From: Desulfobacula sp.
GTDB taxonomy: Bacteria; Desulfobacterota; Desulfobacteria; Desulfobacterales; Desulfobacteraceae
DNA length: 19,887 nt
Assembly: GCA_023139225.1 (NCBI GenBank)
Contig: JAGLNZ010000286.1
Location: 1-19,887 of the forward strand
Reading direction: 5' to 3'
Shown: positions 1 to 9,279 of the stretch, piece after piece
Layout of the letters: each line of letters opens with the position of its first letter
How positions within the stretch are numbered: position 1 is the first letter of the stretch
Made by a program: the position numbers and the translations under genes
The notes under the pieces: model-generated
The model's input: the letters and a program-made list of their open reading frames with translations, nothing else
What the model was told of the DNA's origin: nothing
Database searches by the model: none

Positions 1-101
1 TCAAATTCACATCTGGATGACCCTTAATTTAATGACACCGACATTATTTTTTTTGAATTTGTAGCAGTATTGCAAATAAGTGTAAAGAAGATTTCAACGA
101 T

Positions 102-121
102 CGGTTTTAAAAACCGGTTTT
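102..121. repeat. Overlapping AT-flanked inverted repeats
   Basis: Two overlapping perfect palindromes share arms here. CGGTTTT and AAAACCG (102-108 and 110-116) surround a single A, and AAAACCGGTTTT at 110-121 is itself a 12-base palindrome. They lie about 95 bases beyond the malic enzyme stop, in a region (1-214) where I see no gene. They could be an operator for a gene left of the window or part of a terminator zone. Nothing in the sequence decides which. Confidence 0.4.
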
Positions 122-171
122 CAAATTTGGGAAACGGGGTATGCTCATGTCATGGAGGGATGGAGGATAGA

Positions 172-203
172 CAGCCGGTTGCCCAGACACAGGCAGCCGG
201 CTG
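172..203 (-). terminator. Strong hairpin 12 bases past the malic enzyme stop
   Basis: The arms 172-183 (CAGCCGGTTGCC) and 192-203 (GGCAGCCGGCTG) pair over 12 positions with one G-U wobble around an 8-base loop. The position just after the malic enzyme stop suggests a transcription terminator or a 3'-end stabilising hairpin. On the minus strand no U-run follows it, so it is not a textbook intrinsic terminator. Confidence 0.5.
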
Positions 204-214
204 AAGGTGTTTAA

Positions 215-1948
215 TTAAATTTGATCCAGATACCTGGGTTCCCAGCGTATTTTATCCACAAGAATGTTCAGTCGTTCAGGATCATTGTTGTGCTTGAATT
301 TTGAGAAAGCACAATCCTTTTGAGTGACATTGGCCTTAATGGCTTCTGCACCGACTCTTTTGGCAACTTCCAGAGAGACTTGTCTTAATTGATCCAGATG
401 GGGGCATAAAATTCCGTCTTTAATGTCTTGTTCACTGATAAACTCCGCAACAGCATGGGCTGCTGCTGAAAAAAAGACCGGCAAAACTTCTGATGCGCCT
501 GATACCACGACACCAAGTCCCACACCCGGGAAGACAAATGCATTGTTCATCTGTCCGATTCTATACTCTCTGCCATTATAAGAGACAGGGTCAAAAGGAG
601 AACCCGTTGCCACAAGACCCTTGCCATCAGTCCACTCATAGACATCCTTTGGAAGGGCTTCTGCCCTTTCAGTGGGATTGCTCAGTGGCAGAATAACCGG
701 TCTGTCCGTGTTTTCGCCCACAGCCTTAATGATTTGTTTTGTAAAACATCCGGCCTGTCCTGATGTACCGATCAATACCGTTACTTTCTCATTTTTAATT
801 GTGTTTATTAAGGTATTGTCCTCTGGTGATTTCAGCCAGGCAATTGTTTTTGGATTTTTTGCAAATTTTACTTTATAGGGTTCAAGCTCTCTGTCGGATG
901 TGACAACCCCTTTTGAATCAAGGGTAAAAATCCTCGCCTGGGCATCTTTTTCATTAAGGCCCTGTTCCATAAGTTCAGTCAGGATCTGGTCAGCAATACC
1001 AATACCACCTGCACCGGCACCATGAACCAGATAAGTCTGGCCCATCATTTTTTCTTTTTTTACTTTCATGGCTGCAAGGATTCCGGCAAGGGCAACGGAA
1101 CCGGTTCCCTGGATATCATCATTAAAGGATATCAGTTTTTTCAGGTATTTATCCCGAACGGTAAAAGCAGTCTGTTTTGAGAAGTCTTCCCATTGACATA
1201 AGGCGTGGGGAAAATTATTTTTAAAAGCAGTTACAAATTTTTCGAGAAACGCGTAATATTCTTCTCCCTTGAGGCGTTTGTGCCGCCAGCCCAGATAGCC
1301 GGGATCATTTAACAGCTCTTCATTATCCGTTCCCACGTCAAGGGATATTGGGATGCCGTGCCAGGGGGCGATTCCTGCTCCCTGGGTATAGAGCATCAGT
1401 TTCCCAAGACAAATGGGGATGCCGCCGGCTCCCTGGTCACCAATTCCAAGAATTCCCTGGTTATCCGTTACAACTGCTATCCCGATGTCCTGATCCGTAT
1501 AGTTGCGCAAAATATATTCCGCATATTCAATATTTTCAGGATAAAAATGGATACCATTTGCTCCTCGGAACAATTTAGAGTACTGCTGGCAGGCTAGACC
1601 GACCGTAGGGGTATAGATAATGGGCAAAAATTTTGTAATATTGCTTGCAATGACAGCGTGGGCAAGAACAACATTCCTGTCATAAAGGCTTCTGATATAA
1701 ATAAATTTTTCAATATCATTTACTTTTTTTTCAATGATATCAAGGCTTGCCTGGAGCTGATCTTCTATGGTTTTTACCCTTGGCGGCAGAAAACCGTTGA
1801 GTTTAAGCTTGTGCCTTTCATCAATGGTGAAACCGGTATCCTTATTGATGTTATTGAAGCGAAGGACATCAAAACCCCTTAAGTTAATCTGTACTCCCAG
1901 GGTTTCCCCATATTCTCCATACTTAAACTCGTAATGCTTAATTTCCAT
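215..1948 (-). CDS. maeA: NAD-dependent malic enzyme
   Basis: Oxidative decarboxylation of malate to pyruvate with NAD(P)H production; cytoplasmic. The 577-residue protein has the full-length two-domain malic enzyme layout. YTPTVG at 112-117 holds the catalytic Tyr, and the catalytic Lys is Lys183 in LGKLMLYT. Metal ligands are seen in WEDF (253-256) and FNDDIQGTG (275-283). A Rossmann glycine run HGAGAGGIG (309-317) marks the dinucleotide domain. Length and motif style match the NAD-type (SfcA/MaeA) branch rather than the short or phosphotransacetylase-fused forms; cofactor preference is inferred. The ATG at 1948 lies 12 bases after AAGGAA. An extended -10 promoter is visible upstream (2014-2044), and the transcript ends at a hairpin at 172-203. 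The divergent neighbour is the D-amino-acid transaminase. The enzyme would supply pyruvate or reducing power from TCA intermediates. Confidence 0.93.
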   Translation of the reverse strand: MEIKHYEFKYGEYGETLGVQINLRGFDVLRFNNINKDTGFTIDERHKLKLNGFLPPRVKTIEDQLQASLDIIEKKVNDIEKFIYIRSLYDRNVVLAHAVIASNITKFLPIIYTPTVGLACQQYSKLFRGANGIHFYPENIEYAEYILRNYTDQDIGIAVVTDNQGILGIGDQGAGGIPICLGKLMLYTQGAGIAPWHGIPISLDVGTDNEELLNDPGYLGWRHKRLKGEEYYAFLEKFVTAFKNNFPHALCQWEDFSKQTAFTVRDKYLKKLISFNDDIQGTGSVALAGILAAMKVKKEKMMGQTYLVHGAGAGGIGIADQILTELMEQGLNEKDAQARIFTLDSKGVVTSDRELEPYKVKFAKNPKTIAWLKSPEDNTLINTIKNEKVTVLIGTSGQAGCFTKQIIKAVGENTDRPVILPLSNPTERAEALPKDVYEWTDGKGLVATGSPFDPVSYNGREYRIGQMNNAFVFPGVGLGVVVSGASEVLPVFFSAAAHAVAEFISEQDIKDGILCPHLDQLRQVSLEVAKRVGAEAIKANVTQKDCAFSKFKHNNDPERLNILVDKIRWEPRYLDQI

Positions 1949-1990
1949 GGCTAAAAAAAATTCCTTAAATTACAATTTAATAAAAAAATA

Positions 1991-2018
1991 TTTACAAAAA
2001 AACAGCGAGGCGTATTAT
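1991..2018 (+). promoter_or_regulatory. Candidate promoter for the transaminase gene
   Basis: TTTACA (1991-1996) and TATTAT (2013-2018) are separated by 16 bases, each one mismatch from the sigma-70 consensus. It would give a leader of about 100 bases before the start at 2127. Its -10 overlaps the -10 of the opposing malic enzyme promoter. Called by eye only. Confidence 0.4.
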
Positions 2019-2044
2019 ATCATAAATCAGCAATATTTTGTAAA
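2014..2044 (-). promoter_or_regulatory. Candidate extended -10 promoter for malic enzyme
   Basis: On the minus strand the sequence reads TGATATAAT (2022 down to 2014), a perfect extended -10. TTTACA (2044 down to 2039) lies 19 bases upstream as a weak -35. The expected leader is about 60 bases. Because of the TGn extension this is the best-looking promoter in the window. Confidence 0.5.
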
Positions 2045-2115
2045 AGAAGAATGAATGAGTTTTATTGGTTGAAAAACATTCATGATGTATGATGCTGTTT
2101 TGCCATGTGAAACAA

Positions 2116-2120
2116 AAAGG
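2116..2120 (+). promoter_or_regulatory. Ribosome binding site deciding the transaminase start
   Basis: AAAGG lies 6 bases before the ATG at 2127. The earlier in-frame ATGs at 2082 and 2085 lack such a site and would add residues that do not resemble the family. Confidence 0.55.
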
Positions 2121-2126
2121 ATAGTA

Positions 2127-2981
2127 ATGATGAAAAATTCAATGGTTTTTTTTAATGGAGATTATCTTAAAAAAGAAGATGTCAGAATTTCACCAGAGGA
2201 CAGGGGATTCCTTTTTGGTGATGGGGTTTATGAAGTTATAAAAACCTATAACGGGAAAATGTTTGAATTTGAGGCCCATCTTTCAAGGCTGAAAAATAGC
2301 CTGAATGGCCTTGAGATTCAATTTGAACAATTTATTGAACTGGAATCAATATGCCGGAATCTGCTCAATAAAAATGAATTGAGCGATCAGGATGCTGCGA
2401 TTTATATAGAGATCACAAGGGGGGTTGCAAAAAGGTCCCATTGTTTTCCTGAAGAACCTGTAACACCTACGGTTTATATGATGGCAAATCCATGCCCTTC
2501 TACACGAAAGGAACAGGAAAAAGGGGTCAAAATTTTGTTTAAACCTGATATCCGATGGGCAAGGTGTGACATTAAAAGCGTGGCTTTGGTTCCCAATGTC
2601 CTGGCAACACAGCAGGCTAAACAAAAAAATGCCGTTGAAACCGTTTTCATAAGAGATGGTGCTGTCACGGAAGGTGCATCATCCAATTTTTTTGCTTTAT
2701 TGGACAATGTCTTATACACCTACCCTCAAAGCCATTATATCTTATCGGGGATTACCCGAAAGGTTGTGTTGGAATTATGCCCAAAAATCGGGATCAAGGT
2801 AAAAGAATACCCTGTGTTGGAATCACATCTTGACAAGGCCGATGAGATGATGATTGTTTCCACCATTAATGAAATCATGCCCGTGATTCAATATGATGAT
2901 AAAAAAGTGGGTAACGCAACCCCGGGACCTGTTGCCCGAAAACTGCAACAGGCTTTAAGGGAAAAATTATCTATGCTTTGA
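2127..2981 (+). CDS. dat: D-amino-acid transaminase (class IV PLP aminotransferase)
   Basis: Interconverts D-alanine/D-glutamate and their 2-oxo acids, providing D-amino acids for peptidoglycan or catabolising them. The 284-residue fold-type IV protein carries the N-terminal signature DRGFLFGDGVYEV, the PLP Lys in CDIKS (Lys150 counted from the 2127 start), and TEGASSNFFAL followed by SGITR for phosphate and cofactor contacts. The stretch around CDIKS and the late KPGPV-like segment (TPGPV here) resemble the Bacillus D-AAT more than branched-chain IlvE, which lacks this combination. The frame stays open back to 2082, but the ribosome site favours 2127; 2130 is an equally possible ATG. The gene is divergent from malic enzyme, and its last 11 bases overlap the aconitase 3' end on the other strand. 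Substrate choice (D- versus L- or 4-amino-4-deoxychorismate) is inferred from similarity. Confidence 0.83.
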   Translation: MMKNSMVFFNGDYLKKEDVRISPEDRGFLFGDGVYEVIKTYNGKMFEFEAHLSRLKNSLNGLEIQFEQFIELESICRNLLNKNELSDQDAAIYIEITRGVAKRSHCFPEEPVTPTVYMMANPCPSTRKEQEKGVKILFKPDIRWARCDIKSVALVPNVLATQQAKQKNAVETVFIRDGAVTEGASSNFFALLDNVLYTYPQSHYILSGITRKVVLELCPKIGIKVKEYPVLESHLDKADEMMIVSTINEIMPVIQYDDKKVGNATPGPVARKLQQALREKLSML

Positions 2982-5622
2982 TCATTTGGCGTAATACATA
3001 ATGAAGTATACCGCCGTTTTTAATGTAATCAATTTCAATATCCGTGTTGAGTTTAACAATAACTTCAAAATTTATTGTTTTGCCGTTTTTCAAGGCGTTA
3101 ACCACTAAAAGGCTGTTGGGTTTGATCTGGTTTAAGTTGCTGATTTCAAAGGTTTCATCCCCTTTAAGGCCCAATGTTTCAAAGGATTCCCCTTCTTTGA
3201 AAATAAGTGGTAAAACCCCCATGCCCACAAGATTGGACCTGTGTATCCTCTCAAAGGATGTGGCGATAACAGCCTTTATCCCCAAAAGGCTGGAGCCTTT
3301 GGCTGCCCAGTCCCTTGAAGAGCCGGTTCCGTATTCCCTGCCACCGAAAACAATCAAATCTGTTTTTTCATCCCGGTATTTTTGGGAAGCATCGAATATA
3401 TAGTTTTGTTCGTTTTCAGGAAATTTCAGGGTTAAACCGCCGGTATCGGAAACCAGTTGGTTTTTTATCCTGATATTGGCAAATGTGCCCCTCATCATTA
3501 CCTCATGGTTTCCCCGGCGTGATCCATAGGAGTTAAATTCCAATGGTTCTATACCATTTTTGATAAGGTATCTGCCGGCCGGGTAATCCACAGGAATAGC
3601 GCCCGCAGGAGAAATATGGTCTGTGGTGACGGAATCTCCCAGCACAAGAAGGGCTCTGGCAGCCTTGATGTCTTCAAGATCAGATATATTCAGGGAAAAG
3701 TCTTTGAAAAAGGGTGGGTTCCTAATGTAGGCAGAATCTTTATCAAACTTGAATGTGGTGCTTTCAGCCACCTCAAGTTCCTGCCAGAGTTTGTCTCCTT
3801 TAAAAATATGGGCATACTGGTCTTTGAAAAATTTTTCCCGGACATGGGTTGTAACAAAATGATTAATTTCATCAGCCTCAGGCCAGATGTCATCCATAAA
3901 TACCGGATTCCCTTTTTTTGAAATGCCAAGGGGTTCTGATGTAAAGTCGATATCAATCCTTCCTGCAATGGCATAGATCACCACAAGAATCGGTGACATT
4001 AAAAAATTGCCCGTGACGTCCTGGTGTATTCTTGCTTCAAAATTCCTGTTGCCTGAAAGGACAGACATGACATTCAGGTCATGGGTTTTAATGGATTCTT
4101 CAATAAACGGATCAAGGGGGCCGCTGTTTCCGATGCAGGTCATGCATCCAAACCCGGTATTGTTGAAACCAAGCTGCTGGAAATAGTCCATTAATCCGGA
4201 ATCTGCCAGGTAGTCCAGTACCACCCTGGAGCCCGGAGACAGGGAAGTTTTCACATACCAGGGAACGGACAATCCTTTTTCCACGGCTTTTTTTGCAGCA
4301 AGCCCGGCACCGATCATGGTATAGGGATTGGATGTGTTGGTACAGGACGTAATGGCGGCAATCACTATGCTGCCGTTGGTGAGAGCCGTTGATTTGTTAT
4401 CAGGATTGATTTGAATCTCTTTACTGTTCCCAAGGTCAAATATTTTTGTGGTCTTTTCTTTTACGCTTGAAAGGCCGATCCTGTCCTGGGGTCTTGAGGG
4501 ACCTGCAATCGAGGTTTCAATCAAAGAAAGATCCACATCTATTTTTTGGGAAAATTTAATGTCATCATCGTGGGTGTTAAAGAATCCGCAGGCCTTGCAA
4601 TAAGCTTCAACACGAGCGGCAGTTTCGGGCCGGTTTGTTTTTTTCAGGTAATCAAGCGTTTGGTCGTCAACAGGGAAAAATCCGGCAGTGGCACCATATT
4701 CAGGAGCCATGTTTGAAATGGTGGCCCTGTCGGTCAATGTAAGATATTTTAATCCAGATCCTGTGTATTCAACAATTTTTTCAACCACATTCTCCTGCCT
4801 GAGGATTTGGGTCACATACAGGGCAATATCCGTTGACGTGATCTGTTGTTGCGGTTTGCCGATAAAATTGACACCAATTATTTGCGGAAGGTTCATATAA
4901 TAGGGCTGGCCCAGCATGACGGCTTCCGCTTCAATGCCGCCCACCCCCCAGCCAAGAACCCCCAGTGCATTGATCATGGTGGTGTGGGAATCTGTTCCCA
5001 CAAGGGTGTCAGGAAATGCTATAAGACCGTCTTTGGTCTGCTTTGTTGAAACAACCGCTGCAAGGTATTCAAGGTTTACCTGGTGACAGATCCCGGATTC
5101 AGGCGGGACAACCCTGAAATTGTCAAAGTTTTTCTGTGCCCATTTCAAAAGCTGATATCGTTCCTTGTTTCGCTGGTATTCTTTTTGGGCGTTTAGGAAA
5201 AAAGAATTTTTTTCTTTAAAATGATCCACCTGGATGGAGTGATCAATGATCAGGTCTACAGGGACCATGGGATTGATTGCTTTGGGATCAAGGCCGGCCT
5301 TATCGACCGCATCTCTCATGGCGGCAAAATCAACGACAGCAGGCACTCCGGTGAAATCCTGCATCAGGACCCTTGCAGGATAAAATGCAATCAGCTCAGA
5401 ATTCTGAGTATTGGTTTCATAAAATTTTGCAGCAGTGACAATGTCAGACCATTGAATGGTTCTATCATCCATATTTCGTGCAAGGTTTTCTATCAAGACC
5501 CTGGCGGCAAAGGGCAGGTACTTGATTTTAGTTAACCCCATTTTTTCAAGTAAGGTGATATTATGGACGATAAACTCCCGGCTGCCCAGGATAAGTTTTT
5601 GTTTTAGACTTATATCGGTCAT
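2971..5622 (-). CDS. acnA: Aconitate hydratase A
   Basis: Isomerises citrate to isocitrate through aconitate using a [4Fe-4S] cluster; TCA cycle, cytoplasm. The 883 residues match the usual AcnA/IRP1-type length. The three cluster cysteines are visible: Cys427 in SCTNTSNP, and Cys493 and Cys496 in GFGCMTCIGNSGP. GTDSHTTM (209-216) and the N-terminal FYPARVLMQDFTGVPAVVD segment are typical of the A family. The C-terminal swivel domain has GDSVTTDHISPAG and GGREYGTGSSRDWAAKG with the substrate-binding Arg/Ser residues. AGGAG lies 7 bases before the ATG at 5622. The gene has no operon partner: it converges with and overlaps the transaminase gene by 11 bases, and diverges from the hybrid kinase. 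No sign of damage. Confidence 0.96.
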   Translation of the reverse strand: MTDISLKQKLILGSREFIVHNITLLEKMGLTKIKYLPFAARVLIENLARNMDDRTIQWSDIVTAAKFYETNTQNSELIAFYPARVLMQDFTGVPAVVDFAAMRDAVDKAGLDPKAINPMVPVDLIIDHSIQVDHFKEKNSFFLNAQKEYQRNKERYQLLKWAQKNFDNFRVVPPESGICHQVNLEYLAAVVSTKQTKDGLIAFPDTLVGTDSHTTMINALGVLGWGVGGIEAEAVMLGQPYYMNLPQIIGVNFIGKPQQQITSTDIALYVTQILRQENVVEKIVEYTGSGLKYLTLTDRATISNMAPEYGATAGFFPVDDQTLDYLKKTNRPETAARVEAYCKACGFFNTHDDDIKFSQKIDVDLSLIETSIAGPSRPQDRIGLSSVKEKTTKIFDLGNSKEIQINPDNKSTALTNGSIVIAAITSCTNTSNPYTMIGAGLAAKKAVEKGLSVPWYVKTSLSPGSRVVLDYLADSGLMDYFQQLGFNNTGFGCMTCIGNSGPLDPFIEESIKTHDLNVMSVLSGNRNFEARIHQDVTGNFLMSPILVVIYAIAGRIDIDFTSEPLGISKKGNPVFMDDIWPEADEINHFVTTHVREKFFKDQYAHIFKGDKLWQELEVAESTTFKFDKDSAYIRNPPFFKDFSLNISDLEDIKAARALLVLGDSVTTDHISPAGAIPVDYPAGRYLIKNGIEPLEFNSYGSRRGNHEVMMRGTFANIRIKNQLVSDTGGLTLKFPENEQNYIFDASQKYRDEKTDLIVFGGREYGTGSSRDWAAKGSSLLGIKAVIATSFERIHRSNLVGMGVLPLIFKEGESFETLGLKGDETFEISNLNQIKPNSLLVVNALKNGKTINFEVIVKLNTDIEIDYIKNGGILHYVLRQMIKA

Positions 5623-5740
5623 TCGTTTGCTCCTAAGCGTTTTTATTTTTGAAATTGTTGAAAATTTTAAATCAGTAGGATATTATTAAACTTTAGATAG
5701 ATCAAGCCTCAATCAATATTAATATAAAACAAAGCCAGCC

Positions 5741-7474
5741 ATGAATGATAAGCCTGTCATATTTATTGACGATAGCGATACCTGTCCCGAGGTCCTTCCT
5801 GATAAATTCTGGAAGGTTATGATCATTGATGACGAAAAGTCTATTCACGATATTACCGTTGCCAGTTTAAAGGGATTCATATTCGAAGGCCGGGGCATTC
5901 ATTTTTTAAATGCCTTTTCCGGGCAAGAGGCCATGGAATTGTTTGCCCTGCACCCTGATACGGCTTTACTGCTTGTTGACGTGGTAATGGAGACCCAGAA
6001 TGCCGGATTGAATTTTGTTCATTATATCCGGGAGAAATTAACAAATAACCTGGTACAGATTGTTATCCGAACAGGACAGCCGGGAATGGCACCTGAATAT
6101 GAGGTGATATCAAAATATAAAATTAATGCATATTATTCCAAAACAGAGTTAAAGGTTCAAAAGCTGATCAGTCTTGTAACCACTTCTCTTCGAACCTATA
6201 AGCTTTCCATCAGGCTTGACCGGGAACTTGAGAAAAGAAAGCAGGCTGAGATGAGCCTGATAAACCTGAACAAAACTCTGGAAGACAAGGTTAAAAAAAG
6301 AACTCGGGAACTGGCACGGGCAAATCAGTTGAAAAGCCAGTTTCTTGCGAATATGAGCCATGAGATCAGAACACCGATGAACGGCATTATAGGCATGTCA
6401 AATATATTGATGGATGAAGATCTGACCCCGGAGCAAAAAGAGTATGCCGGTATCATCCAAAGCTCTGCCAACTCTCTTTTGACCGTTATTAATGATATTT
6501 TAGACTTAAGTAAGATAGAAGCAGGACAGCTGACCTTTGAACTAAGAAGCTTTTCTATTAAAATGCTTTTAAACGAAGTTGAGTCCATTTTCAGGTTTAA
6601 GGCTCAAGAAAAAGGTCTTGGTTTTTCGACACTGGTTTCACAGGAAATACCGCATTTTCTTGTGGGCGATGAAACAAGGATCAAGCAGATTCTCATTAAT
6701 CTTGTTGGAAATGCCATAAAATTTACAGATACCGGTTTTGTAAGGGTTGCTGCCATGGTTGAAAAAGATTTGAAAGACAGTCTTATCCTTTGTTTTGAAG
6801 TGGAGGATACCGGACCCGGGATTGACGAATCCTATAAATTAAAGCTTTTTGACAAGTTTTCACAGCAGGATTCATCCATTGCAAGAGAATATGGCGGTAC
6901 AGGGTTAGGCCTTGCCATCTCCAAACAGTTGGCCCGGTTAATGGATGGTGATATTAAAGTAAAAAATAAATCAACCAGTGGTGCCATATTTAAAGCCTGG
7001 GTAAAGGTCAAAAAACAGTCTTTTGTCACCCAATCATTGGAAAAAGAAGAAAATTCCAAAGAAATGGTAAATGATTTGATAAAAAAAGTCTCAAAATTAA
7101 ACCTGAATATTCTTTTAGCGGAAGATAATCCCGTGAATCAGAAAGTGATCCTGTTGATGCTCAAAAAAATGAATTTATCCGCCCGGGTTGCGGAGAATGG
7201 GGAAGAGGTGCTGACAAAGTTAAAACGATCTGATTATGACCTTATTTTAATGGATGTCAGGATGCCGAAAATGGACGGAATTGAAACCACAAAAATTATC
7301 AGAGACCCTGCCTCGGATATTCAACATAAAAAGATACCCATTATTGCATTGACAGCCCTTGCCATGCAGGAAGATGCCAAAAGATGCCTGAAAGCAGGGA
7401 TGGATCTGTTTCTTACGAAACCGATCCATCCTGAAGAAATTGTTGAATCTATTGCCAAAATATTTAAAGTTTAG
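5741..7474 (+). CDS. Soluble hybrid histidine kinase with N- and C-terminal receivers
   Basis: A signalling phosphorelay protein with no membrane segment or signal peptide, hence cytoplasmic. Domains in order: receiver 1 (about 25-150; acidic Asp30/Asp31, acceptor Asp80, Thr111, Lys134); a charged coiled-coil linker (about 155-200); HisKA with acceptor His207 in [12 protein letters not shown]; HATPase_c with Asn320/Asn324, DTGPG (357-361) and GGTGLGL (385-391); a linker; receiver 2 (about 455-577; Asp462, acceptor Asp505, Thr538, Lys560). Receiver 1 resembles the receiver that precedes DUF3369 in HD-GYP/kinase proteins (VVMET, then IRTGQPG.APE), but DUF3369 and PAS sensors are absent, so input is probably phosphorylation by another kinase. 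The ATG at 5741 has only a poor ribosome site. No output regulator is adjacent; the gene stands alone between aconitase and the acyl-CoA ligase. Confidence 0.92.
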   Translation: MNDKPVIFIDDSDTCPEVLPDKFWKVMIIDDEKSIHDITVASLKGFIFEGRGIHFLNAFSGQEAMELFALHPDTALLLVDVVMETQNAGLNFVHYIREKLTNNLVQIVIRTGQPGMAPEYEVISKYKINAYYSKTELKVQKLISLVTTSLRTYKLSIRLDRELEKRKQAEMSLINLNKTLEDKVKKRTRELARANQLKSQFLANMSHEIRTPMNGIIGMSNILMDEDLTPEQKEYAGIIQSSANSLLTVINDILDLSKIEAGQLTFELRSFSIKMLLNEVESIFRFKAQEKGLGFSTLVSQEIPHFLVGDETRIKQILINLVGNAIKFTDTGFVRVAAMVEKDLKDSLILCFEVEDTGPGIDESYKLKLFDKFSQQDSSIAREYGGTGLGLAISKQLARLMDGDIKVKNKSTSGAIFKAWVKVKKQSFVTQSLEKEENSKEMVNDLIKKVSKLNLNILLAEDNPVNQKVILLMLKKMNLSARVAENGEEVLTKLKRSDYDLILMDVRMPKMDGIETTKIIRDPASDIQHKKIPIIALTALAMQEDAKRCLKAGMDLFLTKPIHPEEIVESIAKIFKV

Positions 7475-7492
7475 GCGGCAATTAAAAATAAA

Positions 7493-9181
7493 TTATTTGT
7501 TTTGTTCCTGAACTCTTAAATCTTTTCTTAAAATTTTACCCACATTGGATTTTGGCAGTTCCTGCCGGAATTCAACTTTAACGGGCAATTTATATTTGGC
7601 AAGTTTTGTATCGCAATAGTCAATGACGTCGCGTTCAGTCATTTCTTCGCCTTCCTTAAGGATAACAAATGCTTTTACCGCTTCTCCGCGTTTTTCATGG
7701 GGGATACCAATACAGCAGGCCTCAAGGATTTTGGGATGTTCAAACAAAACTTCGTCAATATCCCTTGGATATACATTATATCCGCCGCAGATGATCATAT
7801 CCTTGATACGATCCACAATGTAAAAGTATCCGTCTTCATCCATTTTAGCCACATCCCCGGTGCAGAGGAAGCCATCTTCGGTCAAGGTCTTTTCTGTTTC
7901 ATCGGGTTTGTTAAGATAGCCTTTCATGATCTGGGGTCCCCGCATGAGAAGTTCTCCTGCTTCATTGATGGGCATTTCTCTTGTTGCATCCTTAAGGTCA
8001 ACAATTTTGCATTCTGTATCAGGGATGGGAATACCAATACTGCCCTGTTTTCTAACTCCGTTAAAGGGATTGATATGGGTTACCGGTGTGGATTCGGTCA
8101 GGCCGAATCCTTCAACAATGATTGAACCTGTTTTTTCCTGGAAATTATTAATGACTTCCAAGGGCAGAGGGGCGCTGCCTGAAAAGCATCCTTTAATGCT
8201 TGTAAGATCAGTATGTTCCAGGTCAGGATGGTCGAGCATACCGATATACATGGTAGGAACCAATGGGGCAAAGGTCACCTTAAATTTGCTGATAGCTTCA
8301 AGCAAAGGCTCGGGCTGGGGTTTGGGGACCAATACATTGGCCCATCCCATTCTGATGGCAAAATTCATTGAAACCGACATGCCAAAAACATGAAAGATCG
8401 GCAGGGCTCCCAGCATGATTTCAGCGCCTTTTTCAAAGGCCGGAAACCAGGCTTCAGCCTGTTGAATCTGGTAACTGATATTTTTATGTGTCAGCATGAC
8501 ACCCTTGGATACCCCTGTTGTTCCGCCTGTATACTGGTACATGGCCACATCATCAATGTTCACGTCTGCCTGGGTATAGTCAGGATCGACCTTTGCAATG
8601 ACATCTTTGAATTTAAAAAGATTCTTTGCCGGTGTTACATCGGCTGCAAGCCCTTTCTTTTTAGCCACAAGCGGGAATAAAAGGCGTTTAACAAAGGGCA
8701 GGTAGTCACCGATAGAGCAATAAACAACGGTTTTAATATTTGTTTTTTTTCGAAGTTTGACCATCCGGTTGGCAAGAAGATCAAGTGTAATAAGAAAGGT
8801 TGAATTAGAATCGGTAAACTGGTGTTCCAATTCCCTGTCGGAATAGAGGGGATTGTTAAGAACAACAATGCCTCCGATTTTAAGGGTGGCATAATAGGCT
8901 ACGACACAGGGGATGACATTGGGAAGCAGTATGGCAACACTGTCGCCTTTTTTTATTCCGAAACCCTTTAACACAGCAGCAAACCTTGCCACCATTTCAT
9001 TGAGCTCCTTGAATGACAGTGTAAATCCCTGGAAAATCAAGGCCGGATTGTCCGGAAAGTTTTGGAAGGATTCTTCAAGATATTGGGGAATCAGGATATC
9101 CTTGAAGTCAATAGCGCCCTTTACACCCTGCTCATAAGAGTTAAGCCATATTTTTTTTTCATAATCATTTTGGTCGGACAT
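7493..9181 (-). CDS. fadD: Long-chain fatty-acid--CoA ligase (AMP-forming)
   Basis: Activates fatty acids to acyl-CoA through an acyl-adenylate, the entry step of beta-oxidation or lipid remodelling. The 562-residue ANL-superfamily protein has the P-loop YTGGTTGVSKG (residues 217-227), GFGLTEST (A5), the hinge region with GGYNVYPRDIDEVL, and the catalytic Lys549 in PKSNVGKILRKDL near the C-terminus. Length and motif wording fit the FadD/LcfA group, though medium-chain or aryl acids cannot be excluded. Two in-frame ATGs compete. The one at 9187 directly abuts AAAGGAG, while the one at 9181 has a 6-base spacer, so I chose 9181. A good candidate promoter lies at 9233-9262. The gene is monocistronic, converging with the hybrid kinase (18-base gap) and diverging from aspartate kinase. 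Confidence 0.9.
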   Translation of the reverse strand: MSDQNDYEKKIWLNSYEQGVKGAIDFKDILIPQYLEESFQNFPDNPALIFQGFTLSFKELNEMVARFAAVLKGFGIKKGDSVAILLPNVIPCVVAYYATLKIGGIVVLNNPLYSDRELEHQFTDSNSTFLITLDLLANRMVKLRKKTNIKTVVYCSIGDYLPFVKRLLFPLVAKKKGLAADVTPAKNLFKFKDVIAKVDPDYTQADVNIDDVAMYQYTGGTTGVSKGVMLTHKNISYQIQQAEAWFPAFEKGAEIMLGALPIFHVFGMSVSMNFAIRMGWANVLVPKPQPEPLLEAISKFKVTFAPLVPTMYIGMLDHPDLEHTDLTSIKGCFSGSAPLPLEVINNFQEKTGSIIVEGFGLTESTPVTHINPFNGVRKQGSIGIPIPDTECKIVDLKDATREMPINEAGELLMRGPQIMKGYLNKPDETEKTLTEDGFLCTGDVAKMDEDGYFYIVDRIKDMIICGGYNVYPRDIDEVLFEHPKILEACCIGIPHEKRGEAVKAFVILKEGEEMTERDVIDYCDTKLAKYKLPVKVEFRQELPKSNVGKILRKDLRVQEQNK

Positions 9182-9187
9182 TTTCAT

Positions 9188-9194
9188 CTCCTTT
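9188..9194 (-). promoter_or_regulatory. Ribosome binding site deciding the acyl-CoA ligase start
   Basis: AAAGGAG on the minus strand ends immediately before the ATG at 9187 (no spacer) and 6 bases before the ATG at 9181. Normal spacing selects 9181. Confidence 0.65.
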
Positions 9195-9232
9195 CGATTT
9201 TTTTAAGAGTTAAAAAAGGATACCTTATTGGT

Positions 9233-9262
9233 TTGATAAAAAGAAACAATACTTCATGTCAA
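9233..9262 (-). promoter_or_regulatory. Candidate promoter for the acyl-CoA ligase gene
   Basis: On the minus strand a perfect TTGACA (9262 down to 9257) is followed after 18 bases by TATCAA (9238 down to 9233). The leader would be about 45 bases. Called by eye; the -10 is four of six. Confidence 0.42.
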
Positions 9263-9279
9263 GGAAAAAATAAACATTG

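Noticed and set aside
1..27. Possible C-terminus of a + strand gene entering from the left edge
   Set aside because: Only eight codons before a stop, far too short to tell from chance; 28-214 shows no coding pattern.
7926..8393. 155-codon open frame on the + strand
   Set aside because: Antisense to the acyl-CoA ligase; no domain pattern and no ribosome site.
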